NCBI GenBank assembly: GCA_026392115.1
Contig: JAPLCQ010000038.1
Span: forward strand, 20,853-84,852
Reading direction: 5' to 3'
DNA from: Armatimonadota bacterium
GTDB taxonomy: Bacteria > Armatimonadota > Chthonomonadetes > Chthonomonadales > CAJBBX01
Length of the DNA: 64,000 nt
A model generated the notes under the pieces. The model saw nothing but the letters and a program-made list of their open reading frames with translations. It was not told where the DNA came from and did no database searches. The position numbers and the translations under genes are program-made. This document shows, in pieces, positions 1 through 7,975 of the stretch (positions are counted from its first letter, which is position 1; every line of letters begins with the position of its first letter).

Positions 1-359
1 ACGTCGATACCGTCCAGCTTGAGCCCGCGCTCGTCAGCGTACAGGTCGACGTCGTCGACAGCGCGGCGGTGAAGACGGTGGTGATCTCCCCGGCGCTCAC
101 AGGTAGGCCGGCGGCGCCGTTCGTCATCGAGGGAGTGACCGTCAGTCCCATGACGGTCACTCTGGCAGGACCAACGGCGGACATTGCCACCGTGACCTCC
201 ATCAGCACGGCGCCGCTATCTGTCGAGGGGACAACGGTCGACGCCACGCGGCAGGTCGCGCTGGTGATCCCGCCGGGGCTTTCTATCGCCGGATCACCGG
301 CCACGGTCACAGTGACCATTCGCCTCAAGGATGCTTCGCGATCAGAGCGCGCTCCGTGA
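1..359 (+). CDS. cdaR: YbbR-domain protein CdaR, 3' end only
   Basis: This is the C-terminal part of a YbbR-domain protein; the 5' end lies outside the window. The frame is open from base 3 and stops with TGA at 357-359. About 1.3 YbbR-type repeats are visible: the signature P-x-x-V-x-x-x-G-P (SPMTVTLAGP) is followed by a beta-rich stretch and a 'VALVIPPGLSI' strand. In known bacteria YbbR proteins (CdaR) are membrane-anchored extracytoplasmic regulators of the c-di-AMP synthase CdaA, and the cdaA gene usually lies just upstream, so I expect it outside this window. The stop overlaps the GTG start of the next gene (GTGA), suggesting translational coupling. The family call is fairly firm; the CdaR role is inferred from the family. 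Confidence 0.72.
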   Translation, partial: VDTVQLEPALVSVQVDVVDSAAVKTVVISPALTGRPAAPFVIEGVTVSPMTVTLAGPTADIATVTSISTAPLSVEGTTVDATRQVALVIPPGLSIAGSPATVTVTIRLKDASRSERAP

Positions 360-1327
360 CGATGCGAGCCGCCACGAACCTGGCTCCGATGTCCCTCAGC
401 GATGTCCTGGATGCGGCGTTCGACCTCTACAAGTCGCACTTCGTCCTCTTCGCGGGGATCGCCGCGGTCGTGGCGGTGCCCGCCTACCTGATCGACCGGC
501 TCGTTTCGCATTGGCTCGGCATTTACCGCCTGATGGAGCGGATCAGCTCCTCCAATCAGCCGCCCGACGCGGCGGCCGTCGGCGCCATGATGCTCTACTT
601 CCTTATGGCCGCCACTGTCATGTCGATCTCCTTCGTGCTCCAGTCGGGAGCGCTCACATCGGCCATCGCCCAGCGCGTTCTGGGGCGGCCCGCGTCGCTC
701 TCGTCGGCCTACCGCTCGGTGCGCAGAGCGTTCTGGCGGCTGCTCGGAGCCTGGTCGTTGGTAGGCGTGGTCTGGTGCGCATTCGCAGGCGCGGCATCGA
801 TTGGTGCGGGCATCATCATCGGCGTCGCCGTTGCGGCGACCGCTGCCGGCGGCACGACCGCCGTGGCGACGGCCGTGTTCGCCGGCGTCATGGCGGGACT
901 GGCCATCGCGGTCGCCATGGCCCTTGTGGCTGTCATGACATCGGTGTTCGTGACGCAGATCGTCATGATTGAGCAGCGTCCGGCCACCGAGACGCTGAAC
1001 CGCCAGTGGGCGCTGGCCAAGGGGCAGGTGTGGCGCCTCGCGGTCGCCTGCATGACTGTATCGCTCGGCTCAGCGCTGCTCGTGGGCACCACCTACGCCT
1101 CCATGGACGCATTGCTCGAGTATGCGGTGTTTCCGGCGCTCCATGTGCCGTACGAGGTTCAGATCACCGCAAGCAGCATCGTATCCACACTGATCGGAAT
1201 GCTGGCGCAGCCCTTCATTTGCACGGCCTTCACGCTGCTCTACTTCGACCAGCGCGTCCGTCGCGAGGGCTTCGACCTGGATGTGTTGAGTCAGTCATCC
1301 CACTGGCACGGGTCCGCCGGATGCTGA
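356..1327 (+). CDS. multi-pass membrane protein of unknown function
   Basis: A 323-aa integral membrane protein with about six hydrophobic segments, including a Gly/Ala-rich pair in the middle. The opening 'MSLSDVLDAAFDLYKSHF' is typical of the membrane domain found in glycerophosphodiester phosphodiesterase-like and DUF7544/DUF7847-type proteins, which start with a 'l-x-x-a-f-x-l-y-r-x-h-f' helix. No catalytic residues are visible. GTG at 356 overlaps the cdaR stop; ATG at 362 is an equally possible start. The 3' end overlaps the next gene by 7 nt, so cdaR, this gene, the DUF4129 gene and tatD look like one transcript. Similar proteins often sit near DUF4129, RDD and SpoIIM-like genes, and the latter two occur at 44-46 kb here. 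Precise role unknown. Confidence 0.7.
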   Translation: MTMRAATNLAPMSLSDVLDAAFDLYKSHFVLFAGIAAVVAVPAYLIDRLVSHWLGIYRLMERISSSNQPPDAAAVGAMMLYFLMAATVMSISFVLQSGALTSAIAQRVLGRPASLSSAYRSVRRAFWRLLGAWSLVGVVWCAFAGAASIGAGIIIGVAVAATAAGGTTAVATAVFAGVMAGLAIAVAMALVAVMTSVFVTQIVMIEQRPATETLNRQWALAKGQVWRLAVACMTVSLGSALLVGTTYASMDALLEYAVFPALHVPYEVQITASSIVSTLIGMLAQPFICTAFTLLYFDQRVRREGFDLDVLSQSSHWHGSAGC

Positions 1328-2076
1328 AGTGGCTCGTGGCGGTCGCGTTGATCTTCATCGTCTCCTCGCAGGCAGCGGTCGCGCGGACTCCGGTGGCGGA
1401 CAGCGAGCGGCAGTGGGTGCAAGCGGATGTGCGGACTATCCTGGCCCAGCGCGACTACCAGTCGGTCGCGCCCGGCAAGTCGCCCTGGTCTTCGGCCCTC
1501 TCGCGGGCTCGCAGAGCGCTGGCGCCGCTGTGGGACGGCCTGCGGAGGTTGCTGCGGTGGCTCACGCCTTCGCGTAGCCCCGGGGCGTCGTGGCTCTACT
1601 ACGTGGTGCTGGCGGCCTCGCTGGCAGCCCTGGGCTGGGGGCTGGCCGTGGCCGTACGCGCTCTTGTGCGGGGCGCCGCTGTCCGCTCCGCAGCCACCGA
1701 CCGCGCCATGCGCGAGGCGGCCCTGCCCGACGCCCCAGAAGACCTGGCGCCGGAGTCCTGGGCCAAGCACGCCCGGGCCCTGGCTCTTCGAGGCGACCAC
1801 TCGGGCGCCTACCGTGCGGCCTTCACGGCACTCCTATTGGAGCTGGAGCGGCTGAACCTGCTTCGATTCGCCCGCAGCAAGACCGTCGGCGAGTACCTGC
1901 GCGAGGTGCCCCGAAGCCACGCCATTCGGCCGGCATTCGCCGGAGCGGCACGCTCTTTTGAGACCCACGTGTACGGCAACCGCCTCCCCGGCGAACCTGA
2001 CGTGGAGGCCATGCTGGCACACTACGATGGCGCCCGGCAAGAGCCCGAAGTCCACGTGGGTGAGGCGACGACTTGA
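1321..2076 (+). CDS. DUF4129 domain-containing membrane protein
   Basis: A 251-aa protein starting at ATG 1321, which overlaps the previous stop by 7 nt. Residues 1-24 form a signal peptide or first membrane segment ending near 'AAVAR'; a second hydrophobic helix lies at about 91-115. The C-terminal third carries the DUF4129 pattern 'ALLLELERLNLLRFARSKT' followed by 'GEYLREV'. In other bacteria DUF4129 proteins are found with transglutaminase, MoxR ATPase and DUF58 genes, in clusters of unresolved envelope function. Here the companions are a multi-pass membrane protein and tatD. The downstream tatD starts on TTG overlapping this stop (TTGA). Family call good; function unknown. Confidence 0.75.
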   Translation: MLKWLVAVALIFIVSSQAAVARTPVADSERQWVQADVRTILAQRDYQSVAPGKSPWSSALSRARRALAPLWDGLRRLLRWLTPSRSPGASWLYYVVLAASLAALGWGLAVAVRALVRGAAVRSAATDRAMREAALPDAPEDLAPESWAKHARALALRGDHSGAYRAAFTALLLELERLNLLRFARSKTVGEYLREVPRSHAIRPAFAGAARSFETHVYGNRLPGEPDVEAMLAHYDGARQEPEVHVGEATT

Positions 2077-2876
2077 TCGACACGCACTGCCACCTGGACG
2101 ACCACCGGTTCGAGGCCGACGAGATACCGAACCTGCTTGCCCGTGCTCACGAAGCCGGAGTTCACACGGCCGTCACCGTAGGCTGCGACCTCGCGTCGTC
2201 ACGCGCATGCCTCGCGCTGGCGCGGGAGCACCATGGCGTCGCGGCCGCGATCGGCGTCCATCCGCATGAGGCCAAGCACTGGGGCCCTGCGACGGCGCGG
2301 ACGATGAGGGAGTTGGCCGCATGTCCGGGCATTGTGGCCTACGGCGAGATCGGTCTGGACTTCCACTACAACCTGTCGGAGCCCGAGGTGCAGTGGGCGG
2401 CATTTCGCGATCAGCTTGAGCTGGCGGGCGATCTGGGTCTCCCCGTGATCATCCACTGCCGCGACGCCTACGACGAGATGCTTCCCGACGTCACGGGCTG
2501 GCTGGAGGCGGGACGCACGGCGATCATGCACTGCTGGGCAGGCACGCCGGAGCAGGCCAGGAGCTACGCCACAGCCGGCGCCTATCTGGGCTTCGGGGGC
2601 ATGGTGACGTTCAAGAGCGCCGATGCCATTCGCCAGGCCTGCGTTGAGACGCCGGACCATCTGCTGTTGCTGGAGACCGATGCGCCCTGGCTGGCCCCTA
2701 TCCCCTACCGCGGCTCGCGCAACGAGCCGCGGCACGTGGCACAGGTAGCTTCTTCGGTGGCCCGGCTCCGTGGCTCCGACGTGGCGGCGATCGACCGGCT
2801 GACCACGGCTAACGCCCTGCGCGCCTACCCGACGTTGGCATCGGCGGCGGAGGCGGGACCCGGCTCGGCCATATAG
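2073..2876 (+). CDS. tatD: TatD family metal-dependent hydrolase
   Basis: A 267-aa TIM-barrel hydrolase of the TatD family, whose members act as 3'-5' DNases or deacylases using two divalent metals. Metal ligands are visible in order: His5 and His7 in 'DTHCHLD', Glu92 in 'YGEIGLD', His128 in 'IIHCRD', His153 in 'IMHCWAG' and Asp203 in 'ETDAPWL'. Length matches the family (about 260 aa). Start is TTG at 2073, overlapping the DUF4129 stop. The 3' end overlaps the convergent ABC ATPase gene by 52 bp. The paralog and substrate cannot be decided from sequence. Confidence 0.93.
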   Translation: MIDTHCHLDDHRFEADEIPNLLARAHEAGVHTAVTVGCDLASSRACLALAREHHGVAAAIGVHPHEAKHWGPATARTMRELAACPGIVAYGEIGLDFHYNLSEPEVQWAAFRDQLELAGDLGLPVIIHCRDAYDEMLPDVTGWLEAGRTAIMHCWAGTPEQARSYATAGAYLGFGGMVTFKSADAIRQACVETPDHLLLLETDAPWLAPIPYRGSRNEPRHVAQVASSVARLRGSDVAAIDRLTTANALRAYPTLASAAEAGPGSAI

Positions 2877-3613
2877 GCATCGACTACCTGGACGGTGGGA
2901 CCGTCGCGAAGCACCAACCCGTCCTGCAACCAGACCACCCGATGCGCCACGCGCCGGACCATCATCATATCGTGCGAAACGAATAGGATGGTTTTTCCGC
3001 GTTCCTGGAACTCCTCAATCTTTTCCAAGCACTTGTGCTGGAATGCCTCATCGCCCACAGCCAGCACCTCGTCGACCAGCAGGATCGCCGGGTAGGTATG
3101 CACGGCGATGGAGAAACCCAGCCGCATCTTCATGCCGTCGGAGTAGTTTCGGAGCGGTGTGTCGATCTTCTCGGCCAGATCCGGCCGGTCGAAGGCGAAG
3201 CGCACGATGGAGTCGAACTGCGCTTGGATCTGGCGTCGGCTCAGGCCAAGGATCGCGCCGTAAAGCTCGACGTTCTCCACCCCCGTCAGGTCGGGGTGAA
3301 AGCCCGCGCCCAGCTCAAGCAACGGGGCCACCGTGCCATTGACGGTGACTTCACCCGATGTAGGCTTGTATACCCGTGCGACCAGAGAGAGCAGCGTCGA
3401 CTTCCCGGATCCGTTGCGCCCCACGATGGCCACCGTCTCGCCGGGCAGGATTTCCAGGTCGATACCCCGAAGCACTTCGCGCCGCTCGAGCCTGGGCGGC
3501 CTGAAGATGCTGAGCATGGCGGCCTTGAGGCTGCCGGCGTGCCGGTGCTGTAGAGTGAAGGTCTTGCGGAGGCTCGCCAGCCGGATGGAGGCCTCCGGAA
3601 CGCCGCCGTTCAT
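2825..3613 (-). CDS. polysaccharide/teichoic-acid-type ABC exporter ATPase
   Basis: A 262-aa ATP-binding subunit of a Wzt/TagH-type ABC exporter. Walker A is 'GRNGSGKS' (about 65-72); the signature region 'YSDGMKMRLGFSIA' (157-170) is the Y-S-x-G-M variant typical of polysaccharide exporters; Walker B ends in Asp181-Glu182 ('ILLVDE'), with the switch histidine in 'FVSHD'. Start chosen at ATG 3613, giving an ATGA overlap with the upstream permease rather than a 25-nt overlap from the longer ORF. The protein ends soon after the ATPase core, so there is no glycan-recognition extension of the kind seen on some Wzt proteins. With the permease it forms a complete two-gene exporter; the cargo is unknown because no glycosyltransferases are nearby. 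Confidence 0.9.
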   Translation of the reverse strand: MNGGVPEASIRLASLRKTFTLQHRHAGSLKAAMLSIFRPPRLERREVLRGIDLEILPGETVAIVGRNGSGKSTLLSLVARVYKPTSGEVTVNGTVAPLLELGAGFHPDLTGVENVELYGAILGLSRRQIQAQFDSIVRFAFDRPDLAEKIDTPLRNYSDGMKMRLGFSIAVHTYPAILLVDEVLAVGDEAFQHKCLEKIEEFQERGKTILFVSHDMMMVRRVAHRVVWLQDGLVLRDGPTVQVVDAYMAEPGPASAADANVG

Positions 3614-4467
3614 GGCCGCTCCACGAAGCGCCACTTGCGCGCGTTGAAGAACGCGTAGCTAAGCACGAGCGCGACGAAAGAGACGCCAAGGATGCCGAGC
3701 ACAGAGCCGGGGTCGAACGGTGACGCGGCATTGCCACCCAGCACCGAGGGGTGCGGCGGCTCAAGCATGCATTTTCGGTAGCCTGATATCAACACGGCCA
3801 GCGGGTTCCACATGTAGATTCGCGCCGCCCAGCCGCCCCATAGGTGGCGCATTGTCGGCGAATGGAGCACCTGCTCCGGCAGGTACATGATGGGCAGTAC
3901 GAAGAGCCCGAGGTTGAACAGAACGGTGACGATGTACTTCACGTCCTCATAGAAGACATTGAGGCACGAGACCACCAGGCTGGCCGCGGTCACCAGGAAG
4001 AACTGGGCCACAACCAGGACCGGGAACCAGACCAGCGTGGGCAGAAGCGGCGCTCGGAGATAGAACACAAGGTAGGCGAAGAAGACCAGCCACGACATCG
4101 CGAAGTGGATGAAGTTCGAGACGCTGGTGGCAAGCGGGATGATCTCCCGGGGCATGTAGACCTTGCGGATGACGCCGTACATCATGAGGATGGACTGGCT
4201 GGAGTCGAGCACGGCCGTCTGGAAGTAGGTCCAGGGGATCATTGCCGCCAGGACATAGGCCGAGTAGCTATCGAACTTCGCCGCAAAAGTGGTAGCGTTC
4301 TTGAAGGCGAACGTGATGCAGGCGACCTGCATCAGAGGAGGGGCGATCGACCAGACAAAACCCAGCTTGGAGTTCTTGTACCGGACCTTCAGGTCGCGCC
4401 TTACGAGCTGCAGGAACAGCGCCCTGAACCGCCAGACCTCCGCCAGTTCGGCCGTCAGTTGCCGCAT
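3610..4467 (-). CDS. ABC-2 type exporter permease
   Basis: A 285-aa permease of the ABC-2 family (Wzm/TagG-like), with the N-terminal amphipathic motif 'LVRRDLKVRYKNSKLGFVWS' and six hydrophobic segments. Start set at ATG 4467 because GGGAGG lies 4-5 nt upstream; the ORF track begins 29 codons earlier without such a site. The stop overlaps the ATPase start as ATGA, so the pair is translationally coupled. It should sit in the inner membrane and export a lipid-linked or membrane-anchored glycan together with the ATPase. Confidence 0.9.
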   Translation of the reverse strand: MRQLTAELAEVWRFRALFLQLVRRDLKVRYKNSKLGFVWSIAPPLMQVACITFAFKNATTFAAKFDSYSAYVLAAMIPWTYFQTAVLDSSQSILMMYGVIRKVYMPREIIPLATSVSNFIHFAMSWLVFFAYLVFYLRAPLLPTLVWFPVLVVAQFFLVTAASLVVSCLNVFYEDVKYIVTVLFNLGLFVLPIMYLPEQVLHSPTMRHLWGGWAARIYMWNPLAVLISGYRKCMLEPPHPSVLGGNAASPFDPGSVLGILGVSFVALVLSYAFFNARKWRFVERP

Positions 4468-4566
4468 GGGGCCTCCCCAGCGGCCGGCGTCGCCGACCAG
4501 ACGCGAGGCGAGGGCCGTACAAGCGCCGGCGTCACCGTTACGAGCCTGTGCCACTCAAGGAGAGCG

Positions 4567-4779
4567 ATGGCAATGCAGAAGTGGAAGTACCACAGCATGG
4601 TGTGTCGTGATCTATCGATTGTCGATGGCAAGTTGAACGTCGAGGGCGAAAAGGGCTGGGAACTCGTGTCAGTCGTCCCTGTGGACGCGAACACGGCGCG
4701 CGTGTTCTTCAAGCAGCCGATCCCTGAAGAAGCCCCGCTCCCCGAGGAGACCGAGAAGCTGGAATCATCGCCCATGTAG
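4567..4779 (+). CDS. DUF4177-like small protein
   Basis: A 70-aa cytoplasmic protein with the DUF4177 pattern: an N-terminal 'WKYHSMV' strand, the central 'EKGWELVSVVPV' and a closing 'VFFKQP' strand. ATG at 4567 is preceded by AAGGAG at about 8 nt. The ORF track shows it only as the tail of a long shadow ORF (3844-4779); the shadow part is antisense to the exporter permease. It stands alone between the minus-strand exporter and the minus-strand sugar ATPase. Function of the family is unknown. Confidence 0.72.
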   Translation: MAMQKWKYHSMVCRDLSIVDGKLNVEGEKGWELVSVVPVDANTARVFFKQPIPEEAPLPEETEKLESSPM

Positions 4780-4788
4780 CGGGCTTCA

Positions 4789-4820
4789 GCCGGCGTTTGA
4801 GGCGCACCCCGAACGCCGGC
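4789..4820. terminator. hairpin between convergent genes
   Basis: GCCGGCGTT at 4789-4797 pairs perfectly with AACGCCGGC at 4812-4820 across a 14-nt loop. It lies between the convergent DUF4177 gene and the ABC ATPase. There is no clear T-tract on either strand, so termination is inferred from position only. Confidence 0.4.
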
Positions 4821-4827
4821 AAGGAAC

Positions 4828-6348
4828 CTACGCAGCAGCCTGCCCGCCTGTGGCGAGGTGCATGATCTTCTCCTGCGTTGCGTCGGCGCGGGAGAGTTCG
4901 CCGGCGATGCGTCCCTCGTGCATAACGAGGATACGGTCGCTCATGCCGAGCACCTCGGGCAGTTCCGACGAGATCATGATGACCGCGGCCCCGCGCGCCG
5001 TCAGCTCGTTCATAAGCTGGTAAATCTCGGTCTTGGCGCCCACGTCGATGCCGCGCGTCGGCTCGTCGAAGATCAGCAGCTTCGACTTTGTGTAGAGCCA
5101 CTTCGCCAGAACGACCTTCTGCTGATTGCCGCCCGAGAGGTTGCGTACGGTCTGCTCCACGCTCGGGGTCCGTATGGTGAGGTCATCGACGTACTTCCGT
5201 GCGACCTCGCGCTCGGCACGGCCGTTGATGAAGTTCAGCGTAGCCAGTTCGCGCAAGTTGGCCAGCGTGATGTTCTCGCGCACCGCCATGCCCAGAACCA
5301 GCCCTTGCCCCTTTCGGTCCTCGGTGACCAGCCCGATACCAAGGGCGATGGCATCCTGCGGCGACCTCACATGGACCGCGGCGCCGTCGATCTTCATGGA
5401 CCCGGAGTCCACGGGGTCAGCGCCGAAGATGGCCCGAGCCAGCTCGGTCCGACCTGCGCCGACCAGGCCGGCGATGCCGAGGATCTCGCCCTGCCGCACC
5501 TGCAGCGTGATGTTGGTCAGCGCGCCCGTACGGCCGAACCCATCGAGCTCCAGCACCGGCTCGCCGATGGGCGCCACCTGCTTGGGGATCATCTGCGTCA
5601 GCTCGCGGCCCACCATCATACGGATAAGGTCGTCGCGGTTCACCGCGTTGACGTCGCAGGTGTCGATCCGCTTGCCGTCGCGCATAACGGTCACGCGGTC
5701 GCAGATCTCGAAGATCTCCTCCAAGCGGTGGCTGATGTAGACGACGGCGACGCCGTCGGCCTTCAGTTGGCGGATCAGGTTGAAAAGGCTGCGTAGCTCA
5801 TGGTCCGTCAGCGTGGCCGACGGTTCGTCCATGATGATGATGGAGCTGCGGCGCGACGTGGCCTTGGCGATCTCGACCATCTGCTGCTGCGCCACTGAGA
5901 GGCGGTTCACCGGCGTGCGCGCATCGAGCTTCACGCCCAGCCGGTCGATTATGGCTTGTGACTCCCGGTACATCGTGCCGAAGTCGACAAAGCCGGGCAC
6001 GGCGGCGCGGGGTTCGCGGCCCAGGAAGATATTCTCTGCCGCGTTCAGGTATGGGACCAGGTTGAACTCCTGGTAGATGATGGAGATGCCCAGGGCCATG
6101 GCCTGCGTGGGGCTGTCCACGTGTACGGGCTGCCCGTTCAGCAGGATGTCGCCGGTATCTCGCGGCTGCGCCCCTGCCAGGATCTTCATCAGGGTGGACT
6201 TCCCGGCGCCGTTCTCACCGACCAGCGCGTGGACCTCACCGGCGCGGACCTCAAGATCCACATCCTGCAGGGCCTGAACGCCGGGGAACGTCTTGGTGAT
6301 GTGGCGCATCTCAAGGACAGGCGCGGAGCCGACTGGCGCAGAACTCAA
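4828..6348 (-). CDS. sugar ABC transporter ATPase, RbsA/XylG/MglA type
   Basis: A 506-aa double ATPase for import of a monosaccharide or nucleoside. Domain 1 has Walker A 'GENGAGKST' and Walker B 'IIIMDEPSATL'; its signature is the degenerate 'LSVAQQQMVEIA'. Domain 2 has the degenerate P-loop 'GLVGAGRTEL', a clear signature 'LSGGNQQKVVLAKWL' and 'LLIFDEPTRGIDVGAK', as in RbsA relatives. TTG at 6348 is chosen as start because GGGAGG sits 5 nt upstream and this gives the usual family length (about 500 aa); the longer ORF adds 33 unrelated residues. No permease or periplasmic binding protein lies in this window, so it is an orphan or its partners are elsewhere. Substrate undetermined. Confidence 0.92.
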   Translation of the reverse strand: MSSAPVGSAPVLEMRHITKTFPGVQALQDVDLEVRAGEVHALVGENGAGKSTLMKILAGAQPRDTGDILLNGQPVHVDSPTQAMALGISIIYQEFNLVPYLNAAENIFLGREPRAAVPGFVDFGTMYRESQAIIDRLGVKLDARTPVNRLSVAQQQMVEIAKATSRRSSIIIMDEPSATLTDHELRSLFNLIRQLKADGVAVVYISHRLEEIFEICDRVTVMRDGKRIDTCDVNAVNRDDLIRMMVGRELTQMIPKQVAPIGEPVLELDGFGRTGALTNITLQVRQGEILGIAGLVGAGRTELARAIFGADPVDSGSMKIDGAAVHVRSPQDAIALGIGLVTEDRKGQGLVLGMAVRENITLANLRELATLNFINGRAEREVARKYVDDLTIRTPSVEQTVRNLSGGNQQKVVLAKWLYTKSKLLIFDEPTRGIDVGAKTEIYQLMNELTARGAAVIMISSELPEVLGMSDRILVMHEGRIAGELSRADATQEKIMHLATGGQAAA

Positions 6349-6381
6349 TGGAGCCTCCCATGCACCCCGAGGGTCGGCACG

Positions 6382-6390
6382 ATTGTACCA
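6382..6390 (-). promoter_or_regulatory. extended -10 promoter candidate for sugar ATPase
   Basis: On the minus strand TGGTACAAT (extended -10, TG-N-TACAAT) lies 34 nt upstream of the TTG start of the ABC ATPase. No good -35 hexamer is visible. It is divergent from the metK promoter about 70 bp away. Confidence 0.4.
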
Positions 6391-6458
6391 GACGCGCAAA
6401 CGCCGCTGCCCAGCCAGTGGTTTACGTGAAGGTGACGCGAGCCGCAAAGCGCCTGGCC

Positions 6459-6488
6459 TTGACGGCAGCCCGCGATGCGGGGTATGGT
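6459..6488 (+). promoter_or_regulatory. sigma70-type promoter of the metK leader
   Basis: TTGACG (6459-6464), an 18-bp spacer and TATGGT (6483-6488). Predicted start near 6495, about 10 nt before the SAM aptamer begins, as expected for a riboswitch leader. Confidence 0.6.
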
Positions 6489-6503
6489 CTCAGATAGTGT
6501 TTG

Positions 6504-6609
6504 CCTTATCCAGAGTGGCGGAGGGACCGGCCCTACGATGCCACAACAACCACCTCGCTCGCCGGCGAGGCAGGTGCTAATTCCGGGCAGCCAGCGCTGC
6601 GAGATAAGG
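6504..6609 (+). promoter_or_regulatory. SAM-I (S-box) riboswitch aptamer
   Basis: The S-box core is directly readable. P1 is CCTTATC (6504-6510) pairing with GATAAGG (6603-6609). After it come AGAG-x-GG-x-x-GAGGGA-x-CGGCCC, then GATGCC, ACAACC and GGTGCTAATTCC-x-GGCA, all in the conserved order of the SAM-I aptamer. It lies in the metK leader, a classic SAM-I target (SAM synthetase), so high SAM should switch the gene off. The downstream attenuator is annotated separately. Confidence 0.95.
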
Positions 6610-6671
6610 GGCAACGGCGACTCACAGACTATGTGATGGCCCCTTTCCTTAGGAGAGGGGCCATTTTCGTT
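6606..6671 (+). terminator. metK attenuator: terminator with overlapping antiterminator
   Basis: The intrinsic terminator is GGCCCC (6638-6643) with GGGGCC (6657-6662) followed by ATTTTCGTT. The competing antiterminator pairs AAGGGGC (6606-6612) with GCCCCTT (6639-6645). AAG of the first strand also belongs to the 3' side of aptamer P1. SAM binding stabilises P1, frees the terminator arm and stops transcription; without SAM the antiterminator forms. The logic is the standard SAM-I mechanism and every pairing is seen in the sequence. Confidence 0.88.
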
Positions 6672-6721
6672 CTTGGATCGGGCATCCGGGCGCATGACGC
6701 GCCGGGGAAAGGAGCGGCTCA

Positions 6722-7882
6722 TTGGCCGACATTAAGCTCTTCACATCAGAAAGCGTGACCGAGGGACATCCCGACAAGCTGGCCGACCAGATCAGCGACG
6801 CGGTTCTCGACGCGCTGTTGGCGCAGGATCCCAACTCGCGGGTGGCGCTGGAGACTCTGCTGACCCGCGGTCTCGCCGTCATCGCCGGCGAACTCACCAC
6901 CACGGCCTATGTCGAGATGGCCCAGCTCGTTCGCGACACCATCGTCGAGGTCGGTTACGACAACACCAATGTCGGTTTCGACGGTCACACTACCGGCGTC
7001 ATGCTGGCCATCCAGGCGCAGTCGGTGAACATCGCAGCCGGTGTGAACCGATCAAAGGAAGAGCAAGGAGCCGGCGACCAGGGCATGATGTTCGGCTACG
7101 CGTGCGATGAGAGCGCCGAGCTGATGCCTCTCCCCATCACCATCGCGCACAAGCTCACGGCGCGCTACACGGCCGCCCGCAAGGCCGACAAGTCGCTGGG
7201 CTTCCGGCCCGACGGCAAGTCGCAGGTCACGCTGGTCTACTCGGACGGCAAGCCGGACCACATCGATACCATCGTCTTTGCGGCACAGCACGAAGAGGGC
7301 CTCGCGCGCGAAGAGGTCGAGCGTCGCGTCATCGAGACGGTTGTTGAGCCGGTGCTCAAGGAGTACGGCTCGCTGGTCACCAGCAAGATCAAGTACCACG
7401 TGAATCCGACCGGGCAGTTCGTCATCGGCGGGCCGCAGGGCGACACGGGTGTCACCGGACGAAAGATCATCGTCGATACCTATGGCGGCTACGCCCGCCA
7501 CGGCGGCGGCGCGTTCTCCGGCAAGGACCCCTCCAAGGTGGACCGCTCGGCGGCCTACATTGCACGGTACCTGGCCAAGAACGTCGTTGCGGCGGGCCTT
7601 GCCGGCAAATGCGAGATTCAGTTGGCCTACGCCATCGGCGTAGCCCAGCCTGTGAGCATCTTCGTCGACACGTTCGGCACCGCCACGGTGCCGGAGAGCC
7701 AGATCGCGGCGCGCCTGCAGGACCGGAGCCTCATCGATCTGCGCCCCGCGTTCATCATCGACCGGCTTGGACTGACCGATTCGAGCCGCGTCTGCTACCA
7801 GCAGACCGCAAAGAACGGTCACTTCGGCCATGCGGGTTTCACCTGGGAAGCCACCGACCTGGCGGCCGCGCTCCGCGCCTAG
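6722..7882 (+). CDS. metK: S-adenosylmethionine synthetase
   Basis: A 386-aa enzyme making S-adenosylmethionine from methionine and ATP in the cytoplasm. Family hallmarks: '[17 protein letters not shown]' near the N terminus, the '[12 protein letters not shown]' signature and the phosphate-loop '[16 protein letters not shown]', followed by a standard C-terminal domain. Start is TTG at 6722 with AAGGAG about 8 nt upstream; no ATG is available nearby. Controlled by the SAM-I riboswitch and attenuator in its leader. A strong terminator hairpin follows. Confidence 0.98.
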   Translation: MADIKLFTSESVTEGHPDKLADQISDAVLDALLAQDPNSRVALETLLTRGLAVIAGELTTTAYVEMAQLVRDTIVEVGYDNTNVGFDGHTTGVMLAIQAQSVNIAAGVNRSKEEQGAGDQGMMFGYACDESAELMPLPITIAHKLTARYTAARKADKSLGFRPDGKSQVTLVYSDGKPDHIDTIVFAAQHEEGLAREEVERRVIETVVEPVLKEYGSLVTSKIKYHVNPTGQFVIGGPQGDTGVTGRKIIVDTYGGYARHGGGAFSGKDPSKVDRSAAYIARYLAKNVVAAGLAGKCEIQLAYAIGVAQPVSIFVDTFGTATVPESQIAARLQDRSLIDLRPAFIIDRLGLTDSSRVCYQQTAKNGHFGHAGFTWEATDLAAALRA

Positions 7883-7903
7883 CCACAGAGCATCAGCAGC
7901 AAC

Positions 7904-7935
7904 GAAGGGGACGGCCACCGAAGGCCGTCCCCTTC
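7904..7935. terminator. bidirectional intrinsic terminator
   Basis: A perfect 13-bp stem: GAAGGGGACGGCC (7904-7916) with GGCCGTCCCCTTC (7923-7935), 6-nt loop. It lies between metK and the convergent TPR membrane gene and can serve both, although T-tracts are weak. Confidence 0.75.
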
Positions 7936-7975
7936 TCTGCATCCAGCTTCGCCGTGCCGAATGCCGGGTGGGCGA

